A DNA stretch of 64,000 nt. Source: Microterricola gilva. GTDB taxonomy: Bacteria; Actinomycetota; Actinomycetes; Actinomycetales; Microbacteriaceae. The notes below the pieces were generated by a model. That model worked only from the letters and a program-made list of their open reading frames with translations, was not told the origin of the DNA and searched no databases. How positions within the stretch are numbered: position 1 is the first letter of the stretch; each line of letters starts with the position of its first letter. Location of the stretch: contig NZ_SHLC01000001.1 in the NCBI RefSeq assembly GCF_004217495.1, positions 930,001 through 994,000 of the forward strand, written 5' to 3'. The position numbers and the translations under genes are program-made. Positions 7,308-15,622 of the stretch are shown here, one piece after another.

Positions 7308-8332
7308 AGCACGACTCCACCATCGACGCGGATGGCCACGGCGCCGCCGGCTGGGAAACGGTGAGCGTCGTACAGCGGCACCCGATGGGTGAGCGTGAAC
7401 CCGTCTCCGAGGCTGAGATCGAGCTCGACGGCGCTGCCATTCTGGCGCGCGGCCACGACTCGGGCGTCGCCGTCGCCGTCCGATTCACGCACGTGCAGCT
7501 GGGCGGGGCGGAGCATCGCGCGCACGGGCTCGGTGCCATGGCTGTGGTCGTGGCGGACGTGCAGCTCACCCAAGGCGCAGACCGCCCGCGCGGGGCCGCT
7601 CGTGTGGGCAGGCAGGAAGAGGGCGGTGCCGAGGAACTCGGCGACGGCGGCGTTGATCGGCGCGTCGAACACCTCAGACGGGGGACCGGCCTGGACGAGG
7701 CGCCCGGCTGAGATCACGGCGAGCTGCTGCCCGAACGACAACGCCTCCTCCTGGTCGTGAGTGACGAGGATGGTGGTCACGCCGCTACGTTCCAACGCCG
7801 TGACCATCGCCGCCCGTGTGTGCGCCCGCAGCCCGGTGTCGAGAGCCGAGAACGGTTCGTCGAGGAGGATCACGGTCGGTGCCGGCGCAAGCGCCCTGGC
7901 GAGTGCCACGCGTTGCTGCTGGCCGCCGGACAACTGGTGCGGGTACCGGTCCAACAGCTCGAGGTCGAGCGAGGTGAGGTCCATCACCTCGCGGACTCGC
8001 GCATCCCGTCCGGGTGACCGGCGCAGCCCGAACGCGATGTTGCTGCGCACGGTGAGGTGAGGGAACAGCGCGCCGTCCTGGGCGACGTAGCCGATGCCGC
8101 GCCGATGCGCGCTGACAGTCGACACGGGGTTCGCGAGGACACGGCCGTCGAGGCTGACGGTTCCCGTGCTCGGACCTTCGAAGCCCGCGATGATCCGGAG
8201 GAGCGTGCTCTTGCCGCTGCCGGAGGCGCCGACGATCGCGAGCCGCGTTCCGCGCTCGACCGCGACGCTGACATCGGTGAGCACCGTCGTGGCGCCGAAC
8301 GATTTCGACACATCGGTCAGTTGAAGCATCAT
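7256..8332 (-). CDS. Fe(III) ABC transporter ATP-binding protein
   Basis: A 358-residue importer ATPase with Walker [10 protein letters not shown], signature LSGGQQQR, Walker B VILLDEP, the H-loop VTHDQEEA and a C-terminal TOBE-like domain, as in FbpC/PotA-type ATPases. The start is ATG 8332 with AGGAG 8 nt upstream; a second ATG follows directly. It is the third gene of an operon: substrate-binding protein, permease, ATPase. The start overlaps the permease stop by 4 bp, indicating coupled translation. It powers import of ferric iron. The 3' end overlaps the convergent adenylation gene. Confidence 0.9.
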   Translation of the reverse strand: MMLQLTDVSKSFGATTVLTDVSVAVERGTRLAIVGASGSGKSTLLRIIAGFEGPSTGTVSLDGRVLANPVSTVSAHRRGIGYVAQDGALFPHLTVRSNIAFGLRRSPGRDARVREVMDLTSLDLELLDRYPHQLSGGQQQRVALARALAPAPTVILLDEPFSALDTGLRAHTRAAMVTALERSGVTTILVTHDQEEALSFGQQLAVISAGRLVQAGPPSEVFDAPINAAVAEFLGTALFLPAHTSGPARAVCALGELHVRHDHSHGTEPVRAMLRPAQLHVRESDGDGDARVVAARQNGSAVELDLSLGDGFTLTHRVPLYDAHRFPAGGAVAIRVDGGVVLYPAATASGTLGAGVAR

Positions 8333-9885
8333 CGGCTCCTCCGAGCTTTGACTTGGGCGAACATGAGCACGACCGCCGGGACGGACAGGAGGACCAGCGT
8401 GATGGCGTACGGTGCTGCCGCGGCGTAGTCGATCGCTGACGCCGCCGCCCAGAAACCGGTCGCGACGGTGCGGGTGCCTGTGGGTGCCAACAGCAGAGTC
8501 GCGGTGAGTTCGTTCGCCGCCCCGAGCGCGACCAGTGCTGCACCGGCCGCGAGGGAGGGCAGCAGCAGCGGCATGGTGACACGTAGCTTCGCCCGGAACG
8601 GGGAGACGCCCAGCGAGCGGGCGACCTCCTCGAGGTTCTCCGGAATCTGTGCGATTCCGGCCCGGACGGACACGAGCGCACGGGGCAGGAAGATGATCAC
8701 ATACGCCGCCATCACGGTGAACACCGTTTGGTACATGGCCGGCAGCACACGAAGAGTGAATGTCACGAGCGCCAGCGCCACGATGATCGCCGGCAGGCTG
8801 CTGGCCACGTAGTAGGCGCCCTCCAGAGCTCGCGCAGTACGGCCCGGGTAGCGGGCAGCGATCCACGCGATGGGCAGAGCGACGATGAGTGCCGCAACGG
8901 CACCGCCGACGGAGAGCGCGATGGTCTGCCACGTGGCATTCAGCAGCGGTTGCCAATCGGCGGCGTCGGTGGCGAACAGCCAACGAGCGACGTTCGCCAG
9001 CGGCACGACCACCGCGGCGCCGACGAGCCCAACGAGGGCAGCGACGACGAGCGGTGTCGCCCGGCCGAGCTCGACCCGGCCGGCCGGTTGCGGCGTTCCG
9101 CTGCCGACCCTGGCGTACCTCAGGCGTCCACGTGCAGCGGCCTCGATGACGAGCACCACGAAGCAGAGTGTGGCAAGCACCACGCCGAGTGCTGCCGCGT
9201 TCGGGCCGGCGAAGGTCGCCTGGTAGGCAACGACGATCGCGGTCGTGAAGGTCTCGAAGCGGAGGAACGCGAACGCGCCGTACTCGGCGAGCAGGTGCAG
9301 CGCGACGACAAGGCCGCCACCGAGCATTGCCAGACGCAGCTGCGGCAGGACGACCCGCGAGAAGACGCGCCATCCGTTCATCCCGAGGGACCTGGCGGAC
9401 TCTTCGAGAGCGGGGTCGAGCCCGCGGAGCGCGGCCAACGCCGGCAGGTACACCAGCGGGTAGTACGCAAGCGTGGCCACGAGCAGGCCGCCGCCGAGGC
9501 CGTGGATGGACGGGATCGCACTGGCCCAGCCGTAGCTGGCCACGAACGCCGGGATCGTCAGCGGCACAACCAGCAGCACGGCGAACAGGCGCCGAGCCGG
9601 CAGGTTCGTGCGCTCAACGAGCCACGCGCCGCCGATGCCGAGGACGACCGTGCACGGTACGCCGAGCACGACCAGCAGGACGGTGTTGGCGAGCAGCTCG
9701 CCGACGCGCGGCCGGAACACCAGCTCGGCGAACTGCTCCCAGCCCATGGCGAATGCCGCCTGGATGACGTAGCCGACGGGGATCAGGGCGGCGGCCGCGA
9801 ACAGTGCCGCGAGCACGACAAGGCCGACGGGGGGACGCTTCTGGTCGCGTGCCCCCGTCGGCTGTGGTGTCGTCGTCAGCGTCAG
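8329..9885 (-). CDS. Fe(III) ABC transporter permease (fused two-domain)
   Basis: A roughly 518-residue membrane protein with two binding-protein-dependent permease domains and about 12 helices. EAA-like loops that contact the ATPase occur twice: EESARSLGMNGWRVFSRVVL and LEEVARSLGVSPFRAKLRV. This FbpB/AfuB layout is typical of ferric iron importers. The start is unusual: no ATG, GTG or TTG lies near the expected N-terminus. A CTG at 9885-9883 overlapping the upstream TGA (CTGA) would give (M)TLTTTPQPTG and a normal first helix. The alternative is a GTG about 20 codons on, inside that helix; the long upstream frame is antisense-like. Confidence 0.85.
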   Translation of the reverse strand: MTLTTTPQPTGARDQKRPPVGLVVLAALFAAAALIPVGYVIQAAFAMGWEQFAELVFRPRVGELLANTVLLVVLGVPCTVVLGIGGAWLVERTNLPARRLFAVLLVVPLTIPAFVASYGWASAIPSIHGLGGGLLVATLAYYPLVYLPALAALRGLDPALEESARSLGMNGWRVFSRVVLPQLRLAMLGGGLVVALHLLAEYGAFAFLRFETFTTAIVVAYQATFAGPNAAALGVVLATLCFVVLVIEAAARGRLRYARVGSGTPQPAGRVELGRATPLVVAALVGLVGAAVVVPLANVARWLFATDAADWQPLLNATWQTIALSVGGAVAALIVALPIAWIAARYPGRTARALEGAYYVASSLPAIIVALALVTFTLRVLPAMYQTVFTVMAAYVIIFLPRALVSVRAGIAQIPENLEEVARSLGVSPFRAKLRVTMPLLLPSLAAGAALVALGAANELTATLLLAPTGTRTVATGFWAAASAIDYAAAAPYAITLVLLSVPAVVLMFAQVKARRSR

Positions 9886-10925
9886 AGCAGCCCGGCCTCG
9901 GTCATCAGCTCGACGACGTCGGCACCGTTCAGTGTCGATGGGTCGATGGTCGGCGCGTCCAGCGTGTCGAGCGCCGGCAGCGGGGACCTGGCGGGGATGC
10001 CGGTGCTGACGGGGTACTCGAAGCTGTATCCCTCGCCGAGGATGGTCTGGCCGGCCGTGCCGGCGAGCCATGCGAGGAACTGCTGAGCCTCCTCCGCGTG
10101 CGTGCTGGACTTCAGCACCCCACCACCGGAGATGCTGACGAATGCGCCGGGATCCTGGTTCCCGAAGTAGTGCAGCTTCGTGTTCCCGCTGTTCTCCGCC
10201 GTTCCGGCCTGGTCGCGGTACCAGTAGTAGTGGTAAATCACACCGACGGGGACCTCGCCGGCATTCACGGCCTTCATGGTGGCGATGTTGTTGTTGTACA
10301 CGGTGGCGTTCTCGTGCATGCCCTCAAGCCAGGCCCGCGTCGCGTCGTCACCCTCGACGGCGAGGACAGCGGAGACGATCGCCTGGAAATCCGCGCCGCT
10401 CGGCGCTGCACCCCACAGCCCCTTCCACTTCGGGTCCTGCAGGTCCATCAACGAACTCGGCAGTTCGGCCTCGGTGATCATCGATGGGTTGTACACCAGA
10501 ACCGTGGAGCGTGCGGCGATGCCCGTCCATGCGCCGGACGATGGTCGGTACTGCTCCGGCACGAGCTCGAGCGTCGCCGCGTCAACCGGGGCGAAGAGCC
10601 CGGCGTCCTCAACGAGGGACATGGCCGGGGAGTTCTCCGTGAGGAACACATCCGCGGGGGAGGCGGCGCCCTCGGTGACGATCTGGTTCGACAGTTCGCT
10701 GTCGCCGCCGTTGCGGAGAGATACCTCGATGCCGGTCTCCTCGGTGAACGCGGCCGTCCACTCCTCTGTCAGCTGCTCGTGCTGCGCGTTGTAGATCACC
10801 AGCGCGTCTGCTGCGTCGGACGGGGTGTCGGTTGCTGCGTTCTCGCCGGTCGCGGTGCACCCTGTGAGGAGCAGCGACGCCAAGGCGACAGGGGCGACGG
10901 CTGCACGAATCAGTCGATTTCGCAT
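9882..10925 (-). CDS. Fe(III) ABC transporter substrate-binding lipoprotein
   Basis: A 347-residue lipoprotein: basic n-region MRNRLIR, hydrophobic core and lipobox LLTGC. The mature part is an FbpA/FutA-type class II binding protein (LVIYNAQHEQLTEEWTAAF, then VFLTENSPAMSLVEDAGL, and a tyrosine-rich IYHYYWYRD segment that could supply Fe-ligating tyrosines). It is the first gene of the iron operon, with a DtxR/IdeR-like box about 27 bp upstream. It captures ferric iron outside the membrane and delivers it to the permease. The stop overlaps the permease start. Confidence 0.9.
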   Translation of the reverse strand: MRNRLIRAAVAPVALASLLLTGCTATGENAATDTPSDAADALVIYNAQHEQLTEEWTAAFTEETGIEVSLRNGGDSELSNQIVTEGAASPADVFLTENSPAMSLVEDAGLFAPVDAATLELVPEQYRPSSGAWTGIAARSTVLVYNPSMITEAELPSSLMDLQDPKWKGLWGAAPSGADFQAIVSAVLAVEGDDATRAWLEGMHENATVYNNNIATMKAVNAGEVPVGVIYHYYWYRDQAGTAENSGNTKLHYFGNQDPGAFVSISGGGVLKSSTHAEEAQQFLAWLAGTAGQTILGEGYSFEYPVSTGIPARSPLPALDTLDAPTIDPSTLNGADVVELMTEAGLL

Positions 10926-10951
10926 GGTGAGGATGATTCCTTTTCGGTGGG

Positions 10952-10970
10952 GGAGGTAAGGCTATCCTAA
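10952..10970 (-). promoter_or_regulatory. DtxR/IdeR-type iron box upstream of iron operon
   Basis: On the minus strand the site reads TTAGGATAGCCTTACCTCC, matching the DtxR/IdeR consensus TTAGGTTAGCCTAACCTAA at 15 of 19 positions. It lies about 27 bp before the binding-protein start, where an Fe-loaded repressor would block transcription. It predicts iron-repressed expression. Confidence 0.75.
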
Positions 10971-11017
10971 ACGCCAGCGAGGGCTCGGCGTGACCGCAGC
11001 ACTCGGCGGAAAGCACG

Positions 11018-11053
11018 CGGGAGGGCCGCCGTGCGAACACGGCGGCCCTCCCG
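11018..11053 (-). terminator. terminator of the two-component operon
   Basis: A perfect 16-bp GC-rich stem (11018-11033 with 11038-11053) with a CGAA loop, 30 bp beyond the PepSY-like stop and before the iron operon promoter. There is little T tract, so termination strength is uncertain. Confidence 0.65.
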
Positions 11054-11082
11054 GTGTGCGGCCCGATTGCAGCGGCAACGCG

Positions 11083-11418
11083 TCATCCGTCGGCGCCGTG
11101 CTCCACGTTCGGAGCGACCCCGACGACGGTGAAGCTGTTGTCGAGCCGCACGTCGACAGATCCTCCGGAGTCGAGCTTCAGCTCGATCTCGTACGCGGCC
11201 TCGTCGCCACCGGCCTCCGACTCGGTCACCGTGCCGGCGCCCGCCGCAGCGACGGCAGCCGCGGTCGCCCGCTCGAGCGCCGGTCCGGTGATGGCCGTAG
11301 ACGAGTCGCTCGGGCTGTCGGTCTCGCCCCCGGTGGTCGCGAGCGCCGCGACAGTGCCACCGGTGATGAGCACCGCCCCTGCAACTGCAGCCGTGATTCC
11401 GATCATTCGTTTCCTCAT
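11083..11418 (-). CDS. small secreted PepSY-like protein
   Basis: A 111-residue protein with a signal-anchor (MRKRMIGITAAVAGAVLITG) and an acidic, Thr/Ser-rich exported part ending in YEIELKLDSGGSVDVRLDNSF, which resembles the strand pattern of a PepSY domain (YEVEVxxxDGxxVEVxLDxxF). The start ATG 11418 has AAGGAA upstream. It is the last gene of the response regulator-histidine kinase operon. Small PepSY proteins beside kinases often act as extracytoplasmic modulators; that role is inferred. Confidence 0.7.
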   Translation of the reverse strand: MRKRMIGITAAVAGAVLITGGTVAALATTGGETDSPSDSSTAITGPALERATAAAVAAAGAGTVTESEAGGDEAAYEIELKLDSGGSVDVRLDNSFTVVGVAPNVEHGADG

Positions 11419-11507
11419 GGCATCGTTCCTTTCGTTGAGAACGCCACAAGTCTGTGTCGAGGCCGCTGAAGCGACGCTGAAACGACGCCGTGAGACGGGT
11501 GAAGCGG

Positions 11508-12854
11508 TCACCGAGAGCCGCCGGCCGCCGGCAGCTCGACGACAACGGCTGCCCCGCCGAGCGTCGCGTCGTCTGTGATGCGGACGATTCCGCCGTGGGC
11601 GCGGACGATCTCGGCGACGATGGCCAGGCCGAGGCCGCTCCCGCCGTGTTCGCGCGCCCGCCCCGGGTCGAGCCGGACGAATCGTTCGAACACCCGCTCC
11701 CGCTCCCCGGCTGGAATCCCGTGACCGTCGTCGGCAACGGTGAGGACAGCGCCGTCGGGCGTCTGATGCACCGCCACGGAGATGCGGGAACGGGCGTGAC
11801 GCGCCGCATTGTCGACGAGATTGCGGACGAGCTGCCTGAGGAGGGCGATATCGCCATGGACCCGGGCGGCAGAGATGCCGGAGGTGTCGACCGTCGGGCC
11901 GCCCAGGCCGCGGAGGCGCGCCGTCTCAGCGAGCAACACATCGTCCAGATCCACCTCGCGTTGCTCCAGACGGAGCGCTGCCTCGTCGGCGCGAGCGAGC
12001 ACCAGCATCCCCTGCACCATCGACTCCAGACGGGAGCCCTCGGCGAGGACCGCCGCGGAGAGTTCGTCCGCGCTGATGAGGTCAGGGTGGTCGCGAGCCA
12101 GCTCGGCGTACTGCCGCAGTGCGGCGAGCGGGGACTTCAGCTCGTGTGAGGCGTCCGAGATGAATCGCCTCTGCGACCGATGCGCGACGTCGAGCCTGCC
12201 CAGCATGTCGTTCAGCGTGCGCGCCAAGCGGTCGACCTCGTCGCGCGTTCCTGGCTCGTCGACCCGCCGGCTCAGGGTGGCCGATGTGACATCGCCGACC
12301 TGTCGGCGCAACCGCTCGACGGGGGCGAGCGCACGCCCGGCACCGACCCAGCTCACCGCCGCGACGAGTGCGACCAGGAGCGGAACGCCGATAGCGAGTG
12401 CGGTTGCGAGGGTCGCCATGGTGCGGTCGGCGCTTGTCGTCGGCCGGCCAGCGATGACGGTGGAGCCCGGGTTGGCGTGCTCCACGGCAATGGCGTAATC
12501 GGTGTCACCCAGTCGCACGATCTGCGCGGGGTGGCCGATGGATGTCGCGGGACCCAGCGGCGCGCCCTCGCTGCGGGCAACGACGTCGCCGGACGGGTCG
12601 ACGATCTGCAGCAGCCGATCATCGTCGAACTCGCCGAGGGTCGCCGCCCCGCCTTCCTCCAGCTGTGACGATACCGCTGCGGCGTCCTGGCGCGCACCGT
12701 CGAACAGGCCGTCATAGAGGGAGAGCCGGACCAGCGCCCAGAGAGCTGCCGCCCCGCCGATGAGAGCCGCAGCGACGACTGCGGTCGCAACGAGTGTCAC
12801 CCGGGCCCGAACCCCAGCTCGCTGCCGAGGACGCGCGCCATCATCCCCTGTCAT
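11508..12854 (-). CDS. sensor histidine kinase
   Basis: A 448-residue kinase: helix 1 (about 19-43), an extracytoplasmic sensor of about 100 residues, helix 2 (about 148-170), HAMP, HisKA with phospho-accepting His237 (SDASHELKSPL) and an HATPase with N-box LVRNLVDNAARHA, G1 VADDGHGIP and G2 GGSGLGLAIV. The lysine in HELKSP in place of the usual arginine is a common variant. It overlaps the response regulator by 14 bp and is its partner. The signal is unknown; a PepSY-like protein follows in the operon. Confidence 0.92.
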   Translation of the reverse strand: MTGDDGARPRQRAGVRARVTLVATAVVAAALIGGAAALWALVRLSLYDGLFDGARQDAAAVSSQLEEGGAATLGEFDDDRLLQIVDPSGDVVARSEGAPLGPATSIGHPAQIVRLGDTDYAIAVEHANPGSTVIAGRPTTSADRTMATLATALAIGVPLLVALVAAVSWVGAGRALAPVERLRRQVGDVTSATLSRRVDEPGTRDEVDRLARTLNDMLGRLDVAHRSQRRFISDASHELKSPLAALRQYAELARDHPDLISADELSAAVLAEGSRLESMVQGMLVLARADEAALRLEQREVDLDDVLLAETARLRGLGGPTVDTSGISAARVHGDIALLRQLVRNLVDNAARHARSRISVAVHQTPDGAVLTVADDGHGIPAGERERVFERFVRLDPGRAREHGGSGLGLAIVAEIVRAHGGIVRITDDATLGGAAVVVELPAAGGSR

Positions 12855-13518
12855 CGCTCAGCCTGTATCCCGCGCCGCGCAGCGTCTGGATGCTCGCCCG
12901 CCCGAATGGGCGGTCGATCTTGTTCCGCAGGTGCCGGATGTACACCTCGACGATGTTCGGGTCGCCATCGAATGCGAAGTCCCACACGCCATCGAGCACC
13001 TCACGCTTCCCGACGACGCGATCGGTGTTCCGGCAGAGGAACTCCAGCACCGCGAATTCTCGAGCGGTCAGCTCGATCGGCGCTCCTGCCCGGTCGACGC
13101 TGCGCGTCGCGGGGTCGAGCGAGAGATCGCCGACGCGGAGGATCGGCGGACGCGGGGAGCTGCCGCGTCGGATCAGGGCGTGGATCCGCGCCACGAGGAT
13201 TGCGAAGGTGTACGGCTTGGTGAGGTAGTCGTCGGCACCGGTCTCCAAGGCCTCGACCTGGTCGAGCACCCCATCCTTCGCCGTGAGAACGAGCACAGGT
13301 GTCCAGTTCCCCTGCTCCCGGAGGCGACGGCAGATTGTGTAGCCGCTGAGCCCAGGCAGCATGATGTCGAGGAGGATCGCCGCGTACGGTTGCTGCTCGG
13401 CCAGCCAGAGCCCGTCGACGCCATTCGAGGCGGTGTCGACCGCGAAGCCCTCCGCCTCCAGACCGCGCTTCATGCCGTCCGCGAGTCGTCGCTCGTCCTC
13501 AACAATCAGAAGCCGCAT
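12841..13518 (-). CDS. OmpR-family response regulator
   Basis: A 225-residue regulator. The receiver has acidic pocket EDE at 7-9, phospho-acceptor Asp51 (LLDIMLPG), Thr79 and Lys101 (LTKPYT); a winged-helix DNA-binding domain follows (LTAREFAVLEFL, VEVYIRHLRNKID, TLRGAGYRL). The start ATG 13518 has GGAAGG upstream. It is the first gene of the operon with the kinase and the PepSY-like protein. Targets are unknown; autoregulation is common. Confidence 0.93.
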   Translation of the reverse strand: MRLLIVEDERRLADGMKRGLEAEGFAVDTASNGVDGLWLAEQQPYAAILLDIMLPGLSGYTICRRLREQGNWTPVLVLTAKDGVLDQVEALETGADDYLTKPYTFAILVARIHALIRRGSSPRPPILRVGDLSLDPATRSVDRAGAPIELTAREFAVLEFLCRNTDRVVGKREVLDGVWDFAFDGDPNIVEVYIRHLRNKIDRPFGRASIQTLRGAGYRLSDDRG

Positions 13519-13607
13519 CCGGGCACCTTCCTGTCACGTTCAGTGTGGGCTCTGTCGCTGAAGCTCCGCTGAACGGTGCGGGGAGGGCGCTGCGCTAGCC
13601 TGACACC

Positions 13608-14738
13608 GTGACTGAGATGGAGCGCGCGCGCACCCCGGAATCCCGACTCGCGCAATTCCGATCGGAGTGGCCGACCTCCGTCAGCTGGCGCGAGGTGCGC
13701 GAGGAGGATCCGACTGCGTTCCGTTCGGCCGTGCACGGCGCACTTCTTCTGCCCCTGGCAGTGCTCGCCACGCTCGTTGCTGTGAGCCTGTCGATGGAGA
13801 TCCCGATCGCGATCTCGCTGCCGGACTGGCTCGACTGGATGCGCGGGCTCATCCTCGTTGCGGCCTTCTGGGTGATGATCGGGCTGTGCATCTGGAGTCT
13901 CGTGCTGCTCTCGCTCCCGTTCGACGCTCGCCGCGGCATCGCCATAGCCCGCTTCGCGCAGGAACGGGGGCTGCTGTACTCCCGCAACGGTTTCGCGCCG
14001 GATCGCCTCGGAATCTTCTTCGCGGAAGGGCGGGGGCGACCGGCGCCGCGCAGGCCGGTGCGGCTCGCACATCAGCTCGACCCGTCGCGGGGACCGCTCT
14101 TCCTCTCGGCGTTCTCGCTCTGGCGGGGGACCGGTGCGCCGAATCCGTCGCTGCAGATCGCCGTCGCCTCGTACACGGGTGGCAAGAGCGATCCGAAGGG
14201 GCCACGTCACGCTTTCCGGTTCATGGAGATGGGACTCCCGCGGACCCTGCCGCACCTCATGATCGATGCGCGCCGCAACGGATCGCTGCGCTCGCTGCTC
14301 CCAGGCACGCAGCGACTCTCGCTCGAGGGCGACTTCGACCGCTATTTCACCGTCTACGCCCCGCAGGGCTACGAGCGCGACGCGCTCCAACTCCTGACGC
14401 CCGACGTGATGGTGTGCCTCATCGACCACGGCAGGCGCTGGGACATCGAGATCATCGAGGACCGGCTGATCGTCGCCTCGAGTCGATTCCGCCGGCGCTC
14501 GGATCGTGCCGACGTCACGGCGATGCTGCTCTTCTCGGAACTGATCGGCGCGGAACTCGGCCGCCAGGCCGCGTACTACACGGATCCGCGCGCGGATCAG
14601 CCGCGAACGCAGGTGGCCTCGGCTGGGCGCAGACTTCGGCTCCGGTCGGCCGCATGGACTACCGCGATCTTCGCGCTCGTCGTTGCAGCAATGCTCACGT
14701 TCCCCCACGTGCTTGGCTGGATCCTCGACAACAACTAG
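13608..14738 (+). CDS. membrane protein of unknown function
   Basis: A 376-residue protein with two N-terminal helices (about 45-66 and 75-105), a large cytosolic domain with LEGDFDRYFTVYAPQGYERDAL and LLTPDVMVCLIDHG, and a C-terminal helix (about 350-370). The 'FDRYFxVYxPxGYxxDALxxLTPD' segment recurs in actinobacterial hypothetical proteins of this layout. I do not assign a function. The GTG start lies 6 nt after a TAGCCT -10-like box (13596-13601), suggesting a leaderless mRNA. It is divergent from the response regulator. Confidence 0.8.
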   Translation: MTEMERARTPESRLAQFRSEWPTSVSWREVREEDPTAFRSAVHGALLLPLAVLATLVAVSLSMEIPIAISLPDWLDWMRGLILVAAFWVMIGLCIWSLVLLSLPFDARRGIAIARFAQERGLLYSRNGFAPDRLGIFFAEGRGRPAPRRPVRLAHQLDPSRGPLFLSAFSLWRGTGAPNPSLQIAVASYTGGKSDPKGPRHAFRFMEMGLPRTLPHLMIDARRNGSLRSLLPGTQRLSLEGDFDRYFTVYAPQGYERDALQLLTPDVMVCLIDHGRRWDIEIIEDRLIVASSRFRRRSDRADVTAMLLFSELIGAELGRQAAYYTDPRADQPRTQVASAGRRLRLRSAAWTTAIFALVVAAMLTFPHVLGWILDNN

Positions 14739-14773
14739 CGGGAGATCTCGCCCGCGGGCAATAGGCTGGCCGC

Positions 14774-15598
14774 ATGACTGAGAATTCGGCGGAGCGGCAG
14801 GCGATCGGCGTCGCCGTCGCCCAGTTCGCCCCCGGTGCGGATGCGGCGGCCAACCTCGCCGAGATCGAGCGGATGACGCGGCTCGTCGCCCTGCGCGGCG
14901 CGACGCTCGTCGTCTTCCCCGAGTACTCCAGCTACTTCACGCCGACCATGGGGCCGGACTGGCTCGCGGCCGCCGAACCCATCGACGGACCCTTTGTGCT
15001 GGCGCTCGCCGCGCTGGCCGACGAGACCGGCTGCCACATCGTCGCCGGACTCGTCGAGCGGGGCGAGGACGCCGCCCGAGTGCGCAACACCGTCGTCGCG
15101 CTCGCGCCCGGCGCCGGGCTCGTCGCGACGTACCGCAAGATGCACCTCTATGACGCCTTCGGCATGACGGAGTCCGACTGGGTGGAGGCCGGGCCGATCG
15201 CCGACCCGGAGACCTTCGAGCTGGCCGGCATCCGCGTCGGCATGCAGACCTGCTACGACATCCGCTTCCCCGAGGTGACGAGGCGTCTCGTCGATGCCGG
15301 CGCCGACCTCGTGCTCGTGCCGGCCGAGTGGGTGCGCGGGCCTCTGAAGGAACAGCACTGGCGCACGCTCTGCACGGCTCGCGCGCTCGAGAACACGATC
15401 TACCTCGCCGCCGCCGATCACGCCCCGCCCGTCGGCGTCGGAACGAGCTTCGTGATCGACCCGATGGGCGTCGAACTCGTGACGATCGGGGAGGAGAGCG
15501 GCGTCGCAGTCGCCTGGATCAGCCGGGAGCGCCTGCAGTCGGTGCGCACGCTCAACCCCGCGCTGGCGCTGCGCCGTTTCGGGGTCGCACCGCGCTAG
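14774..15598 (+). CDS. carbon-nitrogen hydrolase (nitrilase superfamily)
   Basis: A 274-residue cytosolic enzyme with the Glu-Lys-Cys triad: Glu50 (VVFPEYS), Lys122 (YRKMHLYD) and Cys160 (QTCYDIRFPE). The motifs match the Nit2/omega-amidase-like branch, which hydrolyses amides such as alpha-ketoglutaramate or deaminated glutathione; the exact substrate is not determined. The ATG sits 6 nt after TAGGCT (14762-14767), another likely leaderless start. It is convergent with an aminotransferase at 15623, and an omega-amidase beside a transaminase would fit a common amino-nitrogen pathway. Confidence 0.88.
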   Translation: MTENSAERQAIGVAVAQFAPGADAAANLAEIERMTRLVALRGATLVVFPEYSSYFTPTMGPDWLAAAEPIDGPFVLALAALADETGCHIVAGLVERGEDAARVRNTVVALAPGAGLVATYRKMHLYDAFGMTESDWVEAGPIADPETFELAGIRVGMQTCYDIRFPEVTRRLVDAGADLVLVPAEWVRGPLKEQHWRTLCTARALENTIYLAAADHAPPVGVGTSFVIDPMGVELVTIGEESGVAVAWISRERLQSVRTLNPALALRRFGVAPR

Positions 15599-15622
15599 CG
15601 CGCTGGCGGCCTACCAGGTGGA

